This document shows, in pieces, positions 16,725 through 25,352 of a stretch of 64,000 nucleotides of DNA. The stretch spans positions 58,616 through 122,615 of the forward strand of contig DXIP01000004.1 in assembly GCA_019112825.1 (NCBI GenBank), read 5' to 3'. The stretch is from Alistipes excrementigallinarum (lineage in GTDB: Bacteria > Bacteroidota > Bacteroidia > Bacteroidales > Rikenellaceae). Made by a program: the position numbers and the translations under genes. The notes below the pieces were generated by a model. That model was given only the letters and a program-made list of their open reading frames with translations, made no database searches and was not told the origin of the DNA. Numbering within the stretch: position 1 is the first letter of the stretch; every line of letters begins with the position of its first letter.

Positions 16725-18050
16725 TTACATATCTTCCAGCGTCAGGCAGCGTTGCTCGATCTCATATTTCGGGAGCACCTTCTCCTTGAGGTGCTGCACC
16801 TTCTCGGCAAAGGCTTCGGGCTTGAACTCCTTGCGCTGGCGCTTGACCTCGACGGCCACGGCCTTGTTCTTCTCCAGCCGCAGGGCGACGATGTCAATCT
16901 CGTATTGCTCCTTGCCCCGCTTGGCCTCCCAGTAGGAGCCCAAGTCACGGTATTCGTGGCTTTCGATGAACTGCTGCTTGAAGTAGGTTTCAAGCGTTCG
17001 GCCCGAGTAGGTCGTGTAATCGGTCGCAATTATCTTCTCCAGCACCTCGAACTGGTTCATCTCAACCAGCGTCCGGTTGCCTTCGAAGTAGCGGAACCAG
17101 AAGCGGAGGAAGAGGTCGGCAATCTCGTAGCGCACGGTCTGCGTCCCCTCTTTCGAGAGGATGGGGCGCATCTTCTTCGTAATTCCGTAGGTCTCTTCCA
17201 GTTTTTTCAGCTGCCCGCCGATACTCTTTTCGCCCAGCGCCGCGGCAATCTCCGACTGGGTGTTGATGCCGTTCGAGATGGCGTCGAGAATCGAGAAGTA
17301 GGTGCCGTACTGTTTGCCGAATTCGTCAATCAACAGCGTCTTGCCCTCGTCCTTGAAGGGCGAATCGGGGTCGCATACCGCATGGATGATCTTTTTGACC
17401 GACAGGGCCTTTGCATCCACCAGCAGCTCCACATATTTCGGGATGCCGCCCGTAACGGTGTAGAGGGCCAGCAGGTCGTCGTTCGTGTAGCCGGAAGCGT
17501 GCTCCGCGAGGATCTGCTTCAGCACCGGCAGCGCAAACGGCGTGAGTTTCATGATGACATCCGCCCGCCCGAACAGCGGTTCGTGGTAGTTCTGGAAGAT
17601 CTTGACCATCAGCGAATAGATTGAGCCGCTGACGATGAAGTTCACATGGGTCTTCAGTCGGTATTGATCCCAGACATTCTGCACGTCGCTGTAGACCGAG
17701 GGGTTGATGTTGAAGAACTCCTGGAATTCATCCACAACCAGCGTGAATCGGCGGCTCTCTCCCTGCTGCATCAGGAAGGTGAAGACATCCTGAAAGCTCG
17801 TCATGGGCGGTACGAAGAGCCCCAGTTTTGCCGCAATCTCCTTGCAGTAGCCCGCGCAGAGCGAAGCCTCGTTCTTGCGCCCGACGAAGAGATAGACCAG
17901 CGGTTCGTCCTCCATGGCCCGGAGAATCAACGATGTCTTGCCGATCCGGCGGCGGCCCGTCAGAACGGTCAGTCGCGAATGGTCTTCGTATGACAAGGTG
18001 CGGATTTCGCGCAGCTTGGCTGTTTCCGTCTCGCGGTTGTAGAATTTCAT
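16725..18050 (-). CDS. AAA/STAND-type ATPase with C-terminal nuclease-like domain
   Basis: 441 residues. The N-terminal ATPase has Walker A GRRRIGKTS (about 32-40) and Walker B TLVVDEFQEF (about 103-112), with the sensor SGS near 141-143. A middle winged-helix region (about 240-310) follows. The C-terminus resembles the DUF234 / PD-(D/E)xK domain: YEIDIVALRLEKNKAVAVEVKR gives Asp, Glu and Lys in nuclease order. Proteins of this build are common on archaeal and Bacteroides elements and their function is unsettled; a defence or toxin role is an inference. It has its own consensus promoter. Confidence 0.85.
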   Translation of the reverse strand: MKFYNRETETAKLREIRTLSYEDHSRLTVLTGRRRIGKTSLILRAMEDEPLVYLFVGRKNEASLCAGYCKEIAAKLGLFVPPMTSFQDVFTFLMQQGESRRFTLVVDEFQEFFNINPSVYSDVQNVWDQYRLKTHVNFIVSGSIYSLMVKIFQNYHEPLFGRADVIMKLTPFALPVLKQILAEHASGYTNDDLLALYTVTGGIPKYVELLVDAKALSVKKIIHAVCDPDSPFKDEGKTLLIDEFGKQYGTYFSILDAISNGINTQSEIAAALGEKSIGGQLKKLEETYGITKKMRPILSKEGTQTVRYEIADLFLRFWFRYFEGNRTLVEMNQFEVLEKIIATDYTTYSGRTLETYFKQQFIESHEYRDLGSYWEAKRGKEQYEIDIVALRLEKNKAVAVEVKRQRKEFKPEAFAEKVQHLKEKVLPKYEIEQRCLTLEDM

Positions 18051-18093
18051 GACGCGTGTTGTTTTGTCATGGCTGTAAATTTTACCGCCGTAA

Positions 18094-18125
18094 CAAAGTT
18101 AAAAAACAATTGGCGAATCTCCAAA
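18094..18125 (-). promoter_or_regulatory. promoter of the ATPase gene
   Basis: On the minus strand, TTTG (18122-18125) and TAACTTTG (18094-18101) are 20 nt apart, an exact Bacteroidales match. The box ends about 43 bp before the ATPase start. It sits just after the integrase stop codon, so the ATPase can be expressed independently of int. Confidence 0.75.
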
Positions 18126-18128
18126 TTT

Positions 18129-19442
18129 TCACTCATTTGCCTGCTTCCCGCTGAAATAGGGGTGGCTCATCAGTTCCAGGGCGGTTTGCTCCTCGGTGAT
18201 CTTGATGTACTTCATAAACTCCCGTTCGGTCTTGTGGCCCGTAACCTTCATGATGGCGATGGTCGGGATCCCCGCCAGATACATGTTCGTTGCGCCGCTA
18301 CGACGTGCCGTGTGGGTCTTCACCAGGTCGCACTTCTCGACCAGCCGACTCTTCTTCTCGCCATTCTCGATGTAGGAGACCTCGACCTTCTCCGTGATGC
18401 CCGCCTCGCGCGCAATCTCCTTGATGAGGTGGTTCACCTTCTGCTCGTAAGTCCTCGGCAGCCGGTTGTCGTACTTCTCCAGGATGGCCTGCAGCTCGGG
18501 TCGGACCGGAATGACGACGTGGTTGCCGGTCTTCTGCTGCTTGAGGTCGATGACCTGCTGTCCGTTCTCCAGTGTGCGGATGTTGCCTTCGTTGATGGTC
18601 GAGTAGTCGCTGAAGCGCTGTGCCGTGTAACACCCCACCAGAAAGATGTCGCGGGCAACATCCTTGTGCCGGTTTTTCGAGAGGTCGAGCGCGGCGATGG
18701 CCCGGATCTCCGACTCCGTCAGATAGATGTTCTCCACGTCGGCCGTCAGCACGCGGAACTTGCGGCTCTCGATCGCCCCGTTATCGTGCAGACCCTCCTC
18801 GCGGGCCGCGCGCATGATGATCTTCAGCTCCTTGACGTGGCGGCCGATCGTATTGACGGAGTAGTTCTTGGCGGTGAACCAGGCGACGAAGTCGTCGTAG
18901 AACTTCAGGTCGATGTCGGCAAAGTCGAACTGCTTGCGCCGGGCTTTGCAGTATTCGTCGAACTGCACGACGAACCCCTTGTAGTTCTTGATGGTCGAGG
19001 GGCCGTAGCGGAGTTTGTGGATATTCAGCCGGGTGCCCTCCTCCATCTCGCGCGTGAAGCGGGCAATGTAGTCGCCGAGCGATTCGCGGCTGCGGACACG
19101 GTGCCCGGTGGTGAGACTGCGCGGGTGGTGGAAGCTGTAGATGATCTTCTCCAACCGCGTCTTCGTCATTGCGTGCTCGGGATCCTTGGCAATCTCTCCG
19201 AGAATGTGGCTGCGCAGTTCGGAGAGGTTCTTGGTCAGCTCGCGCCCCTGCTGTTCGGTGAAATCGTCGGTAAAGGTGAAGCGGCTTTTGACTGTCTGCC
19301 GCTTGTTGTCCCAGGCGTCCGTCAACACCATATATTGGCTGTCGGCGTAGAACTGGTTGCCACGGCCAACCGTGAAGAGAATTTGGATTTTGACCAGTTT
19401 GTTTTTCTGGGTCGAGCGGATGCGGTAGCAGAAGGATGCCAT
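18129..19442 (-). CDS. int: tyrosine recombinase (integrase)
   Basis: Catalyses integration into and excision from tRNA-Cys. 437 residues: an N-terminal arm-binding domain (about 1-115), a SAM-like core-binding domain (about 120-215) and the catalytic domain. Catalytic residues are all visible: Arg276 (AQRFSD), Lys304 (QQKTGNH), His377 and Arg380 (THTARRSG), His403 (TGHK) and Tyr412 (YIKI). It belongs to the Bacteroidetes element integrases. It lies next to attR, at the far end from the tRNA gene, reading into the element. Short tandem repeats upstream probably bind its N-terminal domain. Confidence 0.97.
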   Translation of the reverse strand: MASFCYRIRSTQKNKLVKIQILFTVGRGNQFYADSQYMVLTDAWDNKRQTVKSRFTFTDDFTEQQGRELTKNLSELRSHILGEIAKDPEHAMTKTRLEKIIYSFHHPRSLTTGHRVRSRESLGDYIARFTREMEEGTRLNIHKLRYGPSTIKNYKGFVVQFDEYCKARRKQFDFADIDLKFYDDFVAWFTAKNYSVNTIGRHVKELKIIMRAAREEGLHDNGAIESRKFRVLTADVENIYLTESEIRAIAALDLSKNRHKDVARDIFLVGCYTAQRFSDYSTINEGNIRTLENGQQVIDLKQQKTGNHVVIPVRPELQAILEKYDNRLPRTYEQKVNHLIKEIAREAGITEKVEVSYIENGEKKSRLVEKCDLVKTHTARRSGATNMYLAGIPTIAIMKVTGHKTEREFMKYIKITEEQTALELMSHPYFSGKQANE

Positions 19443-19465
19443 AGGTCAGGAGGTTTTGTCTGCTG

Positions 19466-19473
19466 CAAATGTA
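19466..19473 (-). promoter_or_regulatory. -7 box of int
   Basis: TACATTTG on the minus strand lies 23 bp upstream of the int start codon. No clear -33 box is seen at the right distance. The 22-bp end repeat begins 6 bp further upstream, so integrase binding there could block its own promoter. Confidence 0.55.
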
Positions 19474-19478
19474 ATCAT

Positions 19479-19500
19479 TTTTGTCATACATTTGTCATAC
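19479..19500. repeat. right copy of end repeat (probable integrase arm site)
   Basis: Exact 22-bp copy of 3532-3553 in the same orientation, 118 bp inside attR and directly upstream of int. Confidence 0.65.
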
Positions 19501-19524
19501 ATCGGCCGAATTTTCGAAAACTTC

Positions 19525-19536
19525 CAGACCTCACAG
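19525..19536. repeat. partial second copy of the att core
   Basis: CAGACCTCACAG, 12 bp of the attachment core, recurs 82 bp inside attR. With the preceding ctt it differs from the core by one inserted C. It may be an auxiliary recombinase site or a trace of an earlier insertion. Confidence 0.5.
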
Positions 19537-19617
19537 TTGATGGAAAATAGATGCAAAATATTGATATATAGATAAAATGAAATTAAAATCGGTAAAATTC
19601 GATCTAAATTTATGGCG

Positions 19618-19654
19618 TCCGCTTCAGACCTCACAGAAACCGCGTTGTAGATAT
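19618..19654. repeat. attR of the integrated element
   Basis: 37 bp identical to attL, carrying the tRNA-Cys 3' end without the rest of the gene. It continues into a hairpin (CCGCGTTG/CAACGCGG, then TTTTCGTTT) that is the original downstream terminator of the tRNA before insertion. Confidence 0.9.
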
Positions 19655-19840
19655 CTGCAACGCGGTTTTCGTTTGTCCTGTTGCGGCGTTGTCCTGCCAC
19701 AGCGTTTTGGGGCGTTATAAAGCGCCGCGCTGTTCCCTCTGCCGGCGTGGAGTGTCGGCGTGGAGTGTCGGCGCGGGGCCCGTGTGGGGTCCGTGTGGAA
19801 TCTGTGTGGGGCTTGGATGCGGGGCGTGCTTCGGTGCGGA

Positions 19841-19886
19841 AATTGATTTGCATCAATTCCTCGTTCGCGCGAAACACCTAATTTTG
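19841..19886 (+). promoter_or_regulatory. putative operator and -7 box upstream of TlpA-like gene
   Basis: A perfect 7-bp inverted repeat AATTGAT-TTGC-ATCAATT (19841-19858) is followed by TAATTTTG at 19879-19886, a -7 box match, 116 bp before the start codon. No -33 box is at the usual distance, which would suit an activator-dependent promoter. The rest of the spacer from attR is GC-rich with ggcgtggagtgtc repeats and no gene. Confidence 0.45.
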
Positions 19887-20002
19887 TCGTCGGGAGTCGC
19901 TGCCGGCATCGCGCGGCAGGGCTTCCGCTTCCCGTTCGCTGTCGGAAGTCTCTCCGGCAGGCGCCGGGTGGCAATCGTGGAACGAACAAAAAATCGTAGA
20001 GA

Positions 20003-21145
20003 ATGAAAGGAGTTGCACTCGCTGTGGCCCTGCTGGCGACCATGGCCCTGAATCTGTCGGCCCGCAATTTTACGCTCAGGGGGCGTTTTACCGATGTTGC
20101 GAACGATACGCTGCGGATAGAGTACGTCGTGCGCGAACCGGAAAAGAGGGTGGTGAATGCCGCTGTTCCCGTCGATGGCGAGGGTCTCTTCACCTATGAA
20201 TGCTCGCTGGTGCAGGCCTGCCAGGCCTCTCTGGCCGTTCGCTCGACCGGTGGGAAGGAGTCTCTCTTTTTCGTCCCCGGCGAGCGTGCGGAGGTGGAGG
20301 GCCCCTTTGCCTCCGCCAGCGACTGGCGCATCGGGGGCTCGGCCTTCTATCAGCGGTTCGACAGCCTCCGGCAGCAGCTGGTACCCTTCTACCGGGAGTT
20401 TGACGCCGTGCGGGCCCGGTATGAGCGGGATGTGGCCGGGGGGCTCGACCGCACGGAGGCCGACAGCATCCGCAAGGCGGCCAATCTCGCCATAAACAGG
20501 CGGTTGTGGGTGGTTGCCGGCCGATACCTGAGCAGCCATACCGACGACGAGCTTTCGGCCGTGCTCCTGCTCAACCAGAACTATACGGAGATACTGCCCG
20601 CCATCCGGAGGCTCTCGCCCGAGGTGCGGAACGGGCGTTTCAGAAGCTACATCGACGTGATAGAGTCCATCTTCTCCCGCGTGGCCCGGGAGCAGCAGGC
20701 GGCCGCAGCCGCGAGGCCGGAGCTGGAGGTGGGGCGCCCTGCGCCGGACTTTACGCTGAAGGACATCAACGGCGAGGAGTTCCGGCTGAGCGCTCTTTTC
20801 GGACGGGGCAAGTATGTGGTCGTCGACTTCTGGGGGTCGTGGTGCTCGTGGTGCATTCGGGAATTCCCCACCCTGGAGGAGTACTGTCGCCGCTATGGGG
20901 AGCGGCTGGAGATTGTCGGCGTGGCCTGCAACGACAGGCAGGAGCGGTGGCGGGCCGCTGTGGCGAAGAATCGGATGCCGTGGCTGCAGGTTTTCTCGCA
21001 CGACGGAACCACGGAGGTGCGCTACGGCGTGACGGCCTATCCGTTCAAGGTTGTCCTGTCGCCCGAGGGGCGGGTGCTGGCGTGCTTCAAGGGGTCGGGC
21101 GAGGCTTTCTACCGGCTGCTCGACCGCCTGTTGCAGGGCGATTGA
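20003..21145 (+). CDS. exported TlpA-like thiol-disulfide oxidoreductase (DUF4369 type)
   Basis: 380 residues. A signal peptide (about 1-20, ending LSARNF) is followed by a DUF4369-like beta domain (about 22-115) and a helical linker. The C-terminal thioredoxin fold (about 245-380) has the motif VVVDFWGSWCSWCIREFPTL, an active-site CSWC, and the cis-Pro TAYPF. It probably reduces or isomerises disulfides of envelope proteins, as in the large Bacteroidetes TlpA/ResA family. It stands alone, first gene to the right of the element, and ends before a strong terminator. Confidence 0.9.
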   Translation: MKGVALAVALLATMALNLSARNFTLRGRFTDVANDTLRIEYVVREPEKRVVNAAVPVDGEGLFTYECSLVQACQASLAVRSTGGKESLFFVPGERAEVEGPFASASDWRIGGSAFYQRFDSLRQQLVPFYREFDAVRARYERDVAGGLDRTEADSIRKAANLAINRRLWVVAGRYLSSHTDDELSAVLLLNQNYTEILPAIRRLSPEVRNGRFRSYIDVIESIFSRVAREQQAAAAARPELEVGRPAPDFTLKDINGEEFRLSALFGRGKYVVVDFWGSWCSWCIREFPTLEEYCRRYGERLEIVGVACNDRQERWRAAVAKNRMPWLQVFSHDGTTEVRYGVTAYPFKVVLSPEGRVLACFKGSGEAFYRLLDRLLQGD

Positions 21146-21304
21146 CGGCGCCGTCGCTGTCGCTGTCGCTGTCGCGGGTGCGGCCGGGCGGCCGTGTGTG
21201 GCCGGGAGCGGCCGGGTGAGGCACCCCGTCTCCCGCGTGTGAAAGGCGGGCGTCCGGAAGCGGAACGGCCCGGTCGGATGAAATCCTGCGCTCCGGATAA
21301 GACA

Positions 21305-21340
21305 AAAACCCCTGTCCGCAACCATGCGGACAGGGGTTTT
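21305..21340. terminator. bidirectional terminator
   Basis: Perfect 16-bp stem AAAACCCCTGTCCGCA / TGCGGACAGGGGTTTT with a 4-nt loop ACCA. It serves the rightward TlpA-like gene and the leftward sugar porter. The remaining spacer sequence on both sides (21146-21481) is GC-rich with no gene. Confidence 0.93.
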
Positions 21341-21481
21341 CGTTGAAGAGCGGGTCGAATCCGCGGCCCGGAGGCTTTGGGAACGGCCCGGGAATCGTTG
21401 GGGCCCCGTTCGGCGCTGGCCGGGTCCTCTCAGAGCCGGGTCTGTCCGGGAAAGGGCCCGGACGGCGGGCTTTGGGGGTCG

Positions 21482-22897
21482 TTACTTGCGCCAGAGGGCC
21501 GACATCTGCTCGAGCGTCTTGCCCTTGGTCTCGGGAACCATCTTCCAGACGAAGAGGGCCGACAGGAGCGACATGAAGGCGTAGATGCAGTAGGTGCCCC
21601 CCACGCTCCAGCCGCTCAGCGACGGGAAGGTGGCCGAAACCAGGAAGTTCGAGACCCACTGCGCCGCCACGGCGATGGCTACGGCCTGCGAGCGAATCGT
21701 GTTGGGGAAAATCTCCGAGATGAGCACCCAGCAGATGGGGCCCCACGACATCATGAACGAGGCGGTGTAGAGGATGATGAAGACGAGCGCCGCAAGGCCG
21801 ATGGCGTCGGTGAACGACAGCACGGCGAGGGCCAGCATGCCTATCATCATGCCCGTCGAGCCAATCATCAGCAGCGGCTTGCGTCCCACCTTGTCGACCG
21901 TGAAGATGGCCACCACCGTGAAGATGATGTTGACCACACCCATGACGACCGTCTGGAGCATCGAGGCGTCGCCCGTGGCTCCCATGTTGGCGAAGATGCG
22001 CGGCGCGTAGTAGAGCACCACGTTGATGCCGATGGCCTGCTGGAAGAACGAGAGCAGCACGCCCACGGCGATGACCATGCCTCCGTAGGCGAAGAGCCGC
22101 TCGCGCCGCTCGTGGACCGTCGACTTGATGTCGGCCAGAATCGAGTGTGCCTCCGAGGTGCCGTTGATGCGCTCCAGAACGGCGAAGGCGCGCCGGTCGT
22201 CCCCCTTGAGGGCGAGGTAGCGCGGCGTCTCGGGGACGAGCAGGATGAGCAGCAGGAAGGCGCCTGCGGGGAAGGCCTCCGAGAGGAACATCCGCCGCCA
22301 GCCGACGGCGACCATGGCCGTCTGGATGGCCTCGGCGGTGTCGCCCAGGTTGTTGCGGATGAGGTAGTTGACGAAGTAGACCACCAGCATGCCGAAGATG
22401 ATGGCGAACTGGTTGCACGAGACGAGCGTGCCGCGGATGCGTGCCGGTGAGATTTCGGCGATGTACATCGGGCACAGGGCCGAAGCCAGGCCGACGCCCA
22501 CGCCGCCGATGATGCGGTAGAAGTTGAACGATATGAGCAGCGCGCGCGAGGCTTCGCCGTAGGGCAGGATGCCGCTTTCGGGCCACCACGACCCGACGGC
22601 CGAGACGAAGAAGAGCACGGCGGCCACGATGAGCGAGCGCTTGCGGCCCAGCCGCGAGGCGCAGAAGCCCGAGATGGCGCCGCCGATGATGCAGCCCAGC
22701 AGGGCGCTCGAGGCGGTGAAGCCGTGCAGCCACGGCGTGTAGTCAAAGTCGCGCGCCGTGCGGAAGAATTGGTCGAGCGCCTGTTCGGCACCCGAGACTA
22801 CGGCCGTATCGTAGCCGAAGAGCAGGCCGCCGATGACGGCGACCATGACGATGGAGAGCAGGTAGAGGCGGCTCCCCGTTTTGGGTTCCGAGGTCAT
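21482..22897 (-). CDS. xylE: MFS sugar porter (xylose:H+ symporter-like)
   Basis: 471 residues with about twelve membrane segments. Family marks are GGLLFGYDTAVVSGAEQ in the first segment, DKVGRKPLL between segments 8 and 9, and PETKGKTLEQ at the C-terminus, typical of sugar porters. Start chosen at MTSEPKTGSRLYLL; the longer frame adds an Arg/Pro-rich leader unlike the family. It lies 174 bp downstream of the xylose isomerase-derived gene, so D-xylose is the likely substrate, although arabinose or other sugars cannot be excluded. Its partner metabolic genes are broken, so its role in this strain is uncertain. Confidence 0.88.
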   Translation of the reverse strand: MTSEPKTGSRLYLLSIVMVAVIGGLLFGYDTAVVSGAEQALDQFFRTARDFDYTPWLHGFTASSALLGCIIGGAISGFCASRLGRKRSLIVAAVLFFVSAVGSWWPESGILPYGEASRALLISFNFYRIIGGVGVGLASALCPMYIAEISPARIRGTLVSCNQFAIIFGMLVVYFVNYLIRNNLGDTAEAIQTAMVAVGWRRMFLSEAFPAGAFLLLILLVPETPRYLALKGDDRRAFAVLERINGTSEAHSILADIKSTVHERRERLFAYGGMVIAVGVLLSFFQQAIGINVVLYYAPRIFANMGATGDASMLQTVVMGVVNIIFTVVAIFTVDKVGRKPLLMIGSTGMMIGMLALAVLSFTDAIGLAALVFIILYTASFMMSWGPICWVLISEIFPNTIRSQAVAIAVAAQWVSNFLVSATFPSLSGWSVGGTYCIYAFMSLLSALFVWKMVPETKGKTLEQMSALWRK

Positions 22898-23071
22898 TGT
22901 CGAGGGGTTGGTTTTGGCGGGGCGACGCATCCGGTACCGACACGCCGTTCGCCCGCCGCACGGGGCTCCCCGGGTGAGGGGGCGGTGCGGCGGGGGCGGA
23001 ACAGCTTGTCGGAAGGCGCTCCGCACGCGGCGGGCGCTCCGGGCAGGATACCGGCGGGTCGCCGGGTGTGG

Positions 23072-23998
23072 TTATACGTACATGTTGACGATGGCCTCGT
23101 AGAGCTCCTGCTTGCCGCTGCGCTGCACGGGTTCATGCGTGCGGGCGTACTCGGCAACCTGCTCGAGCGTCAGGCGGCCCTCCTCGAAGAGCTTGCCTTC
23201 GCCCGAATCGTAGGAGGCGTAGCGCTCCCGGAGCATCTTCTCGTAGGGCGAGTTGTCGAGGATGTCGGCGGCGATGAGCAGCGCGCGCGCCATGACATCC
23301 ATGGCCGAGATGTGGGCGATGAAGATATCCTCCAGGTCGGTCGAGTTGCGGCGCGTCTTGGCGTCGAAGTTCGTGCCGCCGGCCTTCAGACCGCCGCCGC
23401 GCAGGATGACCATCATGGCCTGAACCATCTCGTAGAGGTCAATCGGGAACTGGTCCGTGTCCCAGCCGTTCTGGTAGTCGCCGCGGTTGGCGTCAATCGA
23501 ACCCAGCATGCCGGCGTCGACGGCGCACTGCAGCTCGTGCTCGAAGGTGTGGCCGGCCAGCGTGGCGTGGTTCACCTCGATGTTGACCATGAAGTCCTTG
23601 TCCAGGCCGTGGGCGCGCAGGAAGCCGATGACCGTCTCCGTGTCGGCGTCGTACTGGTGCTTCATCGGCTCCATGGGCTTGGGCTCGACGAGGAACGTAC
23701 CCTTGAAGCCCTTCGAGCGGGCGTAGTCGCGGGCCATGCGCAGCATCGTGGCCATGTGCTCCTTCTCGCGCTTCATGTCGGTGTTCAGCAGCGACATGTA
23801 GCCCTCGCGGCCGCCCCAGAAGACGTAGCACTGACCGCCCAGCTCGATGGTGGCGTCCAGCGCATTCTTGATTTGCAGCATGGCGCGGGCTGCGGCGTCG
23901 AAGTCGGGGTTGGTCGAGGCGACGCAGGGGCCCGTTTCAATGTCCATTAGCGACACCTTCACCGAAGAGGAGCCGATGTCTATGCCTAAACTTTTCAT
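23072..23998 (-). CDS. xylulokinase-xylose isomerase chimera (deletion fusion)
   Basis: 308 residues. Residues 1-28 (MKSLGIDIGSSSVKVSLMD...) are the N-terminus of an FGGY xylulokinase with its phosphate-binding motif. From residue 29 (TNPDFD) to the end the protein is the C-terminal two thirds of xylose isomerase, with metal ligands Glu105, Glu141, His144, Asp169, Asp180/Asp182 and Asp212. Xylose isomerase is normally about 440 residues; the missing first ~150 include the catalytic FHDxD His/Asp. Almost all of xylulokinase is missing. The simplest reading is an in-frame deletion between adjacent xylB and xylA, with the junction near 23914. The product should not isomerise xylose. An assembly artefact is possible. 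Confidence 0.88.
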   Translation of the reverse strand: MKSLGIDIGSSSVKVSLMDIETGPCVASTNPDFDAAARAMLQIKNALDATIELGGQCYVFWGGREGYMSLLNTDMKREKEHMATMLRMARDYARSKGFKGTFLVEPKPMEPMKHQYDADTETVIGFLRAHGLDKDFMVNIEVNHATLAGHTFEHELQCAVDAGMLGSIDANRGDYQNGWDTDQFPIDLYEMVQAMMVILRGGGLKAGGTNFDAKTRRNSTDLEDIFIAHISAMDVMARALLIAADILDNSPYEKMLRERYASYDSGEGKLFEEGRLTLEQVAEYARTHEPVQRSGKQELYEAIVNMYV

Positions 23999-24535
23999 GA
24001 ATGCGAAGATTGGGGTTGCCGGAAGTTCGAATTTCGGCAAGTAAAAGCTTATCTGCAAACGTTAGGGCTCTTTTTCGTGAACGGAAAAGGTCGCACGGGA
24101 GGGTGTTGCGGCGCGTGGATGCTGTGGGGGCGGAGAGGTTCCCCGCAGCGGGGCGGTTCTCCGGCGCAGGTGAGGCGCTGTTGCGAGGGGGACGGAGCGG
24201 TTGGAGGGGTGCCGGAGCGGTGTGGCATGGGGGTGCGGCGTAAGGCGGTTCCCCGGTGCGGGTGAGGCCGGTGGATTGCGAAGGGCGGTGTCGAGGGTCC
24301 GGAATGGTTGGCGGGGTGCGGTGCGGGCTTCCGTTTCTCTGGCGGGCGCAGGGGACCGGGTGCGACTGAAAGGGTCGGCGATGCCGGGCGGGCAGGGGCT
24401 TCCCGGGGCTCGGACGGGTTTCCCCGGGGTCGGATGGGTTTTTCCGGGGTCGGACGGCGGGGCGATTTTCCGGCGGCGGGGCGGGTGCGACGGCTTCTGC
24501 GAGGTCTGCGGTGCGTTCGGGCGGCTCTCATTGCG
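23999..24535. other. gene-free GC-rich spacer
   Basis: Upstream of the xyl chimera. Strongly G-rich on the plus strand with degenerate repeats of gcggttc-ccg and ggtttcc-gggtcgg units. Open frames here have no protein-like composition. No clear TAnnTTTG box was found for the leftward gene. Confidence 0.6.
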
Positions 24536-24558
24536 AAAAACCCCGGCTGAAGCCGGGG
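24536..24558 (-). terminator. terminator of the acetyltransferase gene
   Basis: CCCCGGCT / AGCCGGGG stem with a 2-nt loop; on the minus strand it is followed by TTTTT. It lies 230 bp after the acetyltransferase stop, and the sequence between is GC-rich spacer without a gene. Confidence 0.75.
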
Positions 24559-24788
24559 TGAGGGATGCCGCATGCGGGTTGCGGACCGAAGGTCCGGCAT
24601 CGGCGCGGGGTGATTCATCGGGCGGGTACGGGCTCCGGTTGGCTCCCGGGCCTGTTCCCGGCTCCGTAGGGACCGATTCGGGCCTCTTTCCGAAGCCGGT
24701 TCCGATTCCCGGCTCCATCGGGCCCCGGGTTTTGTTCCCGGGTCCTGTCCCCGGGCTCGGGCCCACCGCCTCCCGTTCCGGGCCCTTG

Positions 24789-25352
24789 CTACTTGCGAAT
24801 CGGGCGGATGACGCGCGCCGGATTGCCCGCCACAATGGTGTCGGCCGGGACGTCGTGCGTGACCACCGAACCGGCCCCCACGATGGCGTTCTCACCGATG
24901 GTGACCCCCGGAAGCACCACCGAGCAGGCCCCTATCCAGGCGTTGCGGCGGATGAGAATCGGCCGCCCGTAGACGTTGTGGCGCAGCTCGGGCTCCTCGG
25001 CATGGTTCTCGGTGATGAGGTTGACGTTGGGGCCGATGAAGACCCCCTCCTCAAGGGTGATGCCGCCGCGGTCCATGAAGGTGCAGCCGTTGTTGACGAA
25101 GACGCCCCGGCCGAAGCGGATGAACTGTCCGAAGTCGGTGTGGAACGGGGGAACGACCCATACCGAGTCGTCGAGTTGCTGGCCGGTCAGCTCGCTCAGG
25201 GCGGCGCGCACCTCGGCGGGGGTGCGGTAGGAGGAGTTGAGTTCGCCGGTGATGCGCATGCCGCGCAGCAGCGCCTCGTAGAGGCGGGGATATTCGGGGT
25301 CGCTGTCGAGGATGAGCTCGCCCGCTTTCATGCGTTCGAAGATGTCTGCCAT
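24789..25352 (-). CDS. sugar O-acetyltransferase (Maa/LacA family)
   Basis: 187 residues of the left-handed beta-helix acetyltransferase family that transfers acetyl from acetyl-CoA to a sugar hydroxyl. The N-terminal Mac domain (about 5-55) is followed by hexapeptide repeats: GVFVNNGCTFMDRGGITLE, IGPNVNLITENH with the catalytic His, then ILIRRNAWIGACSVVLPGVT and IGENAIVGAGSVVTHDVP. Length is standard. Substrate (maltose, galactoside or other) cannot be told. It stands alone, with low-complexity spacers on both sides. Confidence 0.92.
   Translation of the reverse strand: MADIFERMKAGELILDSDPEYPRLYEALLRGMRITGELNSSYRTPAEVRAALSELTGQQLDDSVWVVPPFHTDFGQFIRFGRGVFVNNGCTFMDRGGITLEEGVFIGPNVNLITENHAEEPELRHNVYGRPILIRRNAWIGACSVVLPGVTIGENAIVGAGSVVTHDVPADTIVAGNPARVIRPIRK

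Larger units (their letters stand above)
3473..19654. mobile_element. integrative mobilizable element in tRNA-Cys carrying type I R-M
   Basis: Identical 37-bp repeats bound the element: one overlaps the 3' end of tRNA-Cys, the other is a tRNA 3' fragment next to the integrase end. The unit is 16,145 bp. It encodes a tyrosine recombinase, a MobV relaxase with a structured region upstream, a Toprim/primase-like protein and HTH proteins (transfer and excision functions), plus cargo: a complete type I restriction-modification operon and an ATPase-nuclease. No conjugative tra genes are present, so it is presumably mobilized in trans. All genes read leftward. Base composition is mosaic, with AT-rich cargo genes between GC-rich ones. 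Confidence 0.9.
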
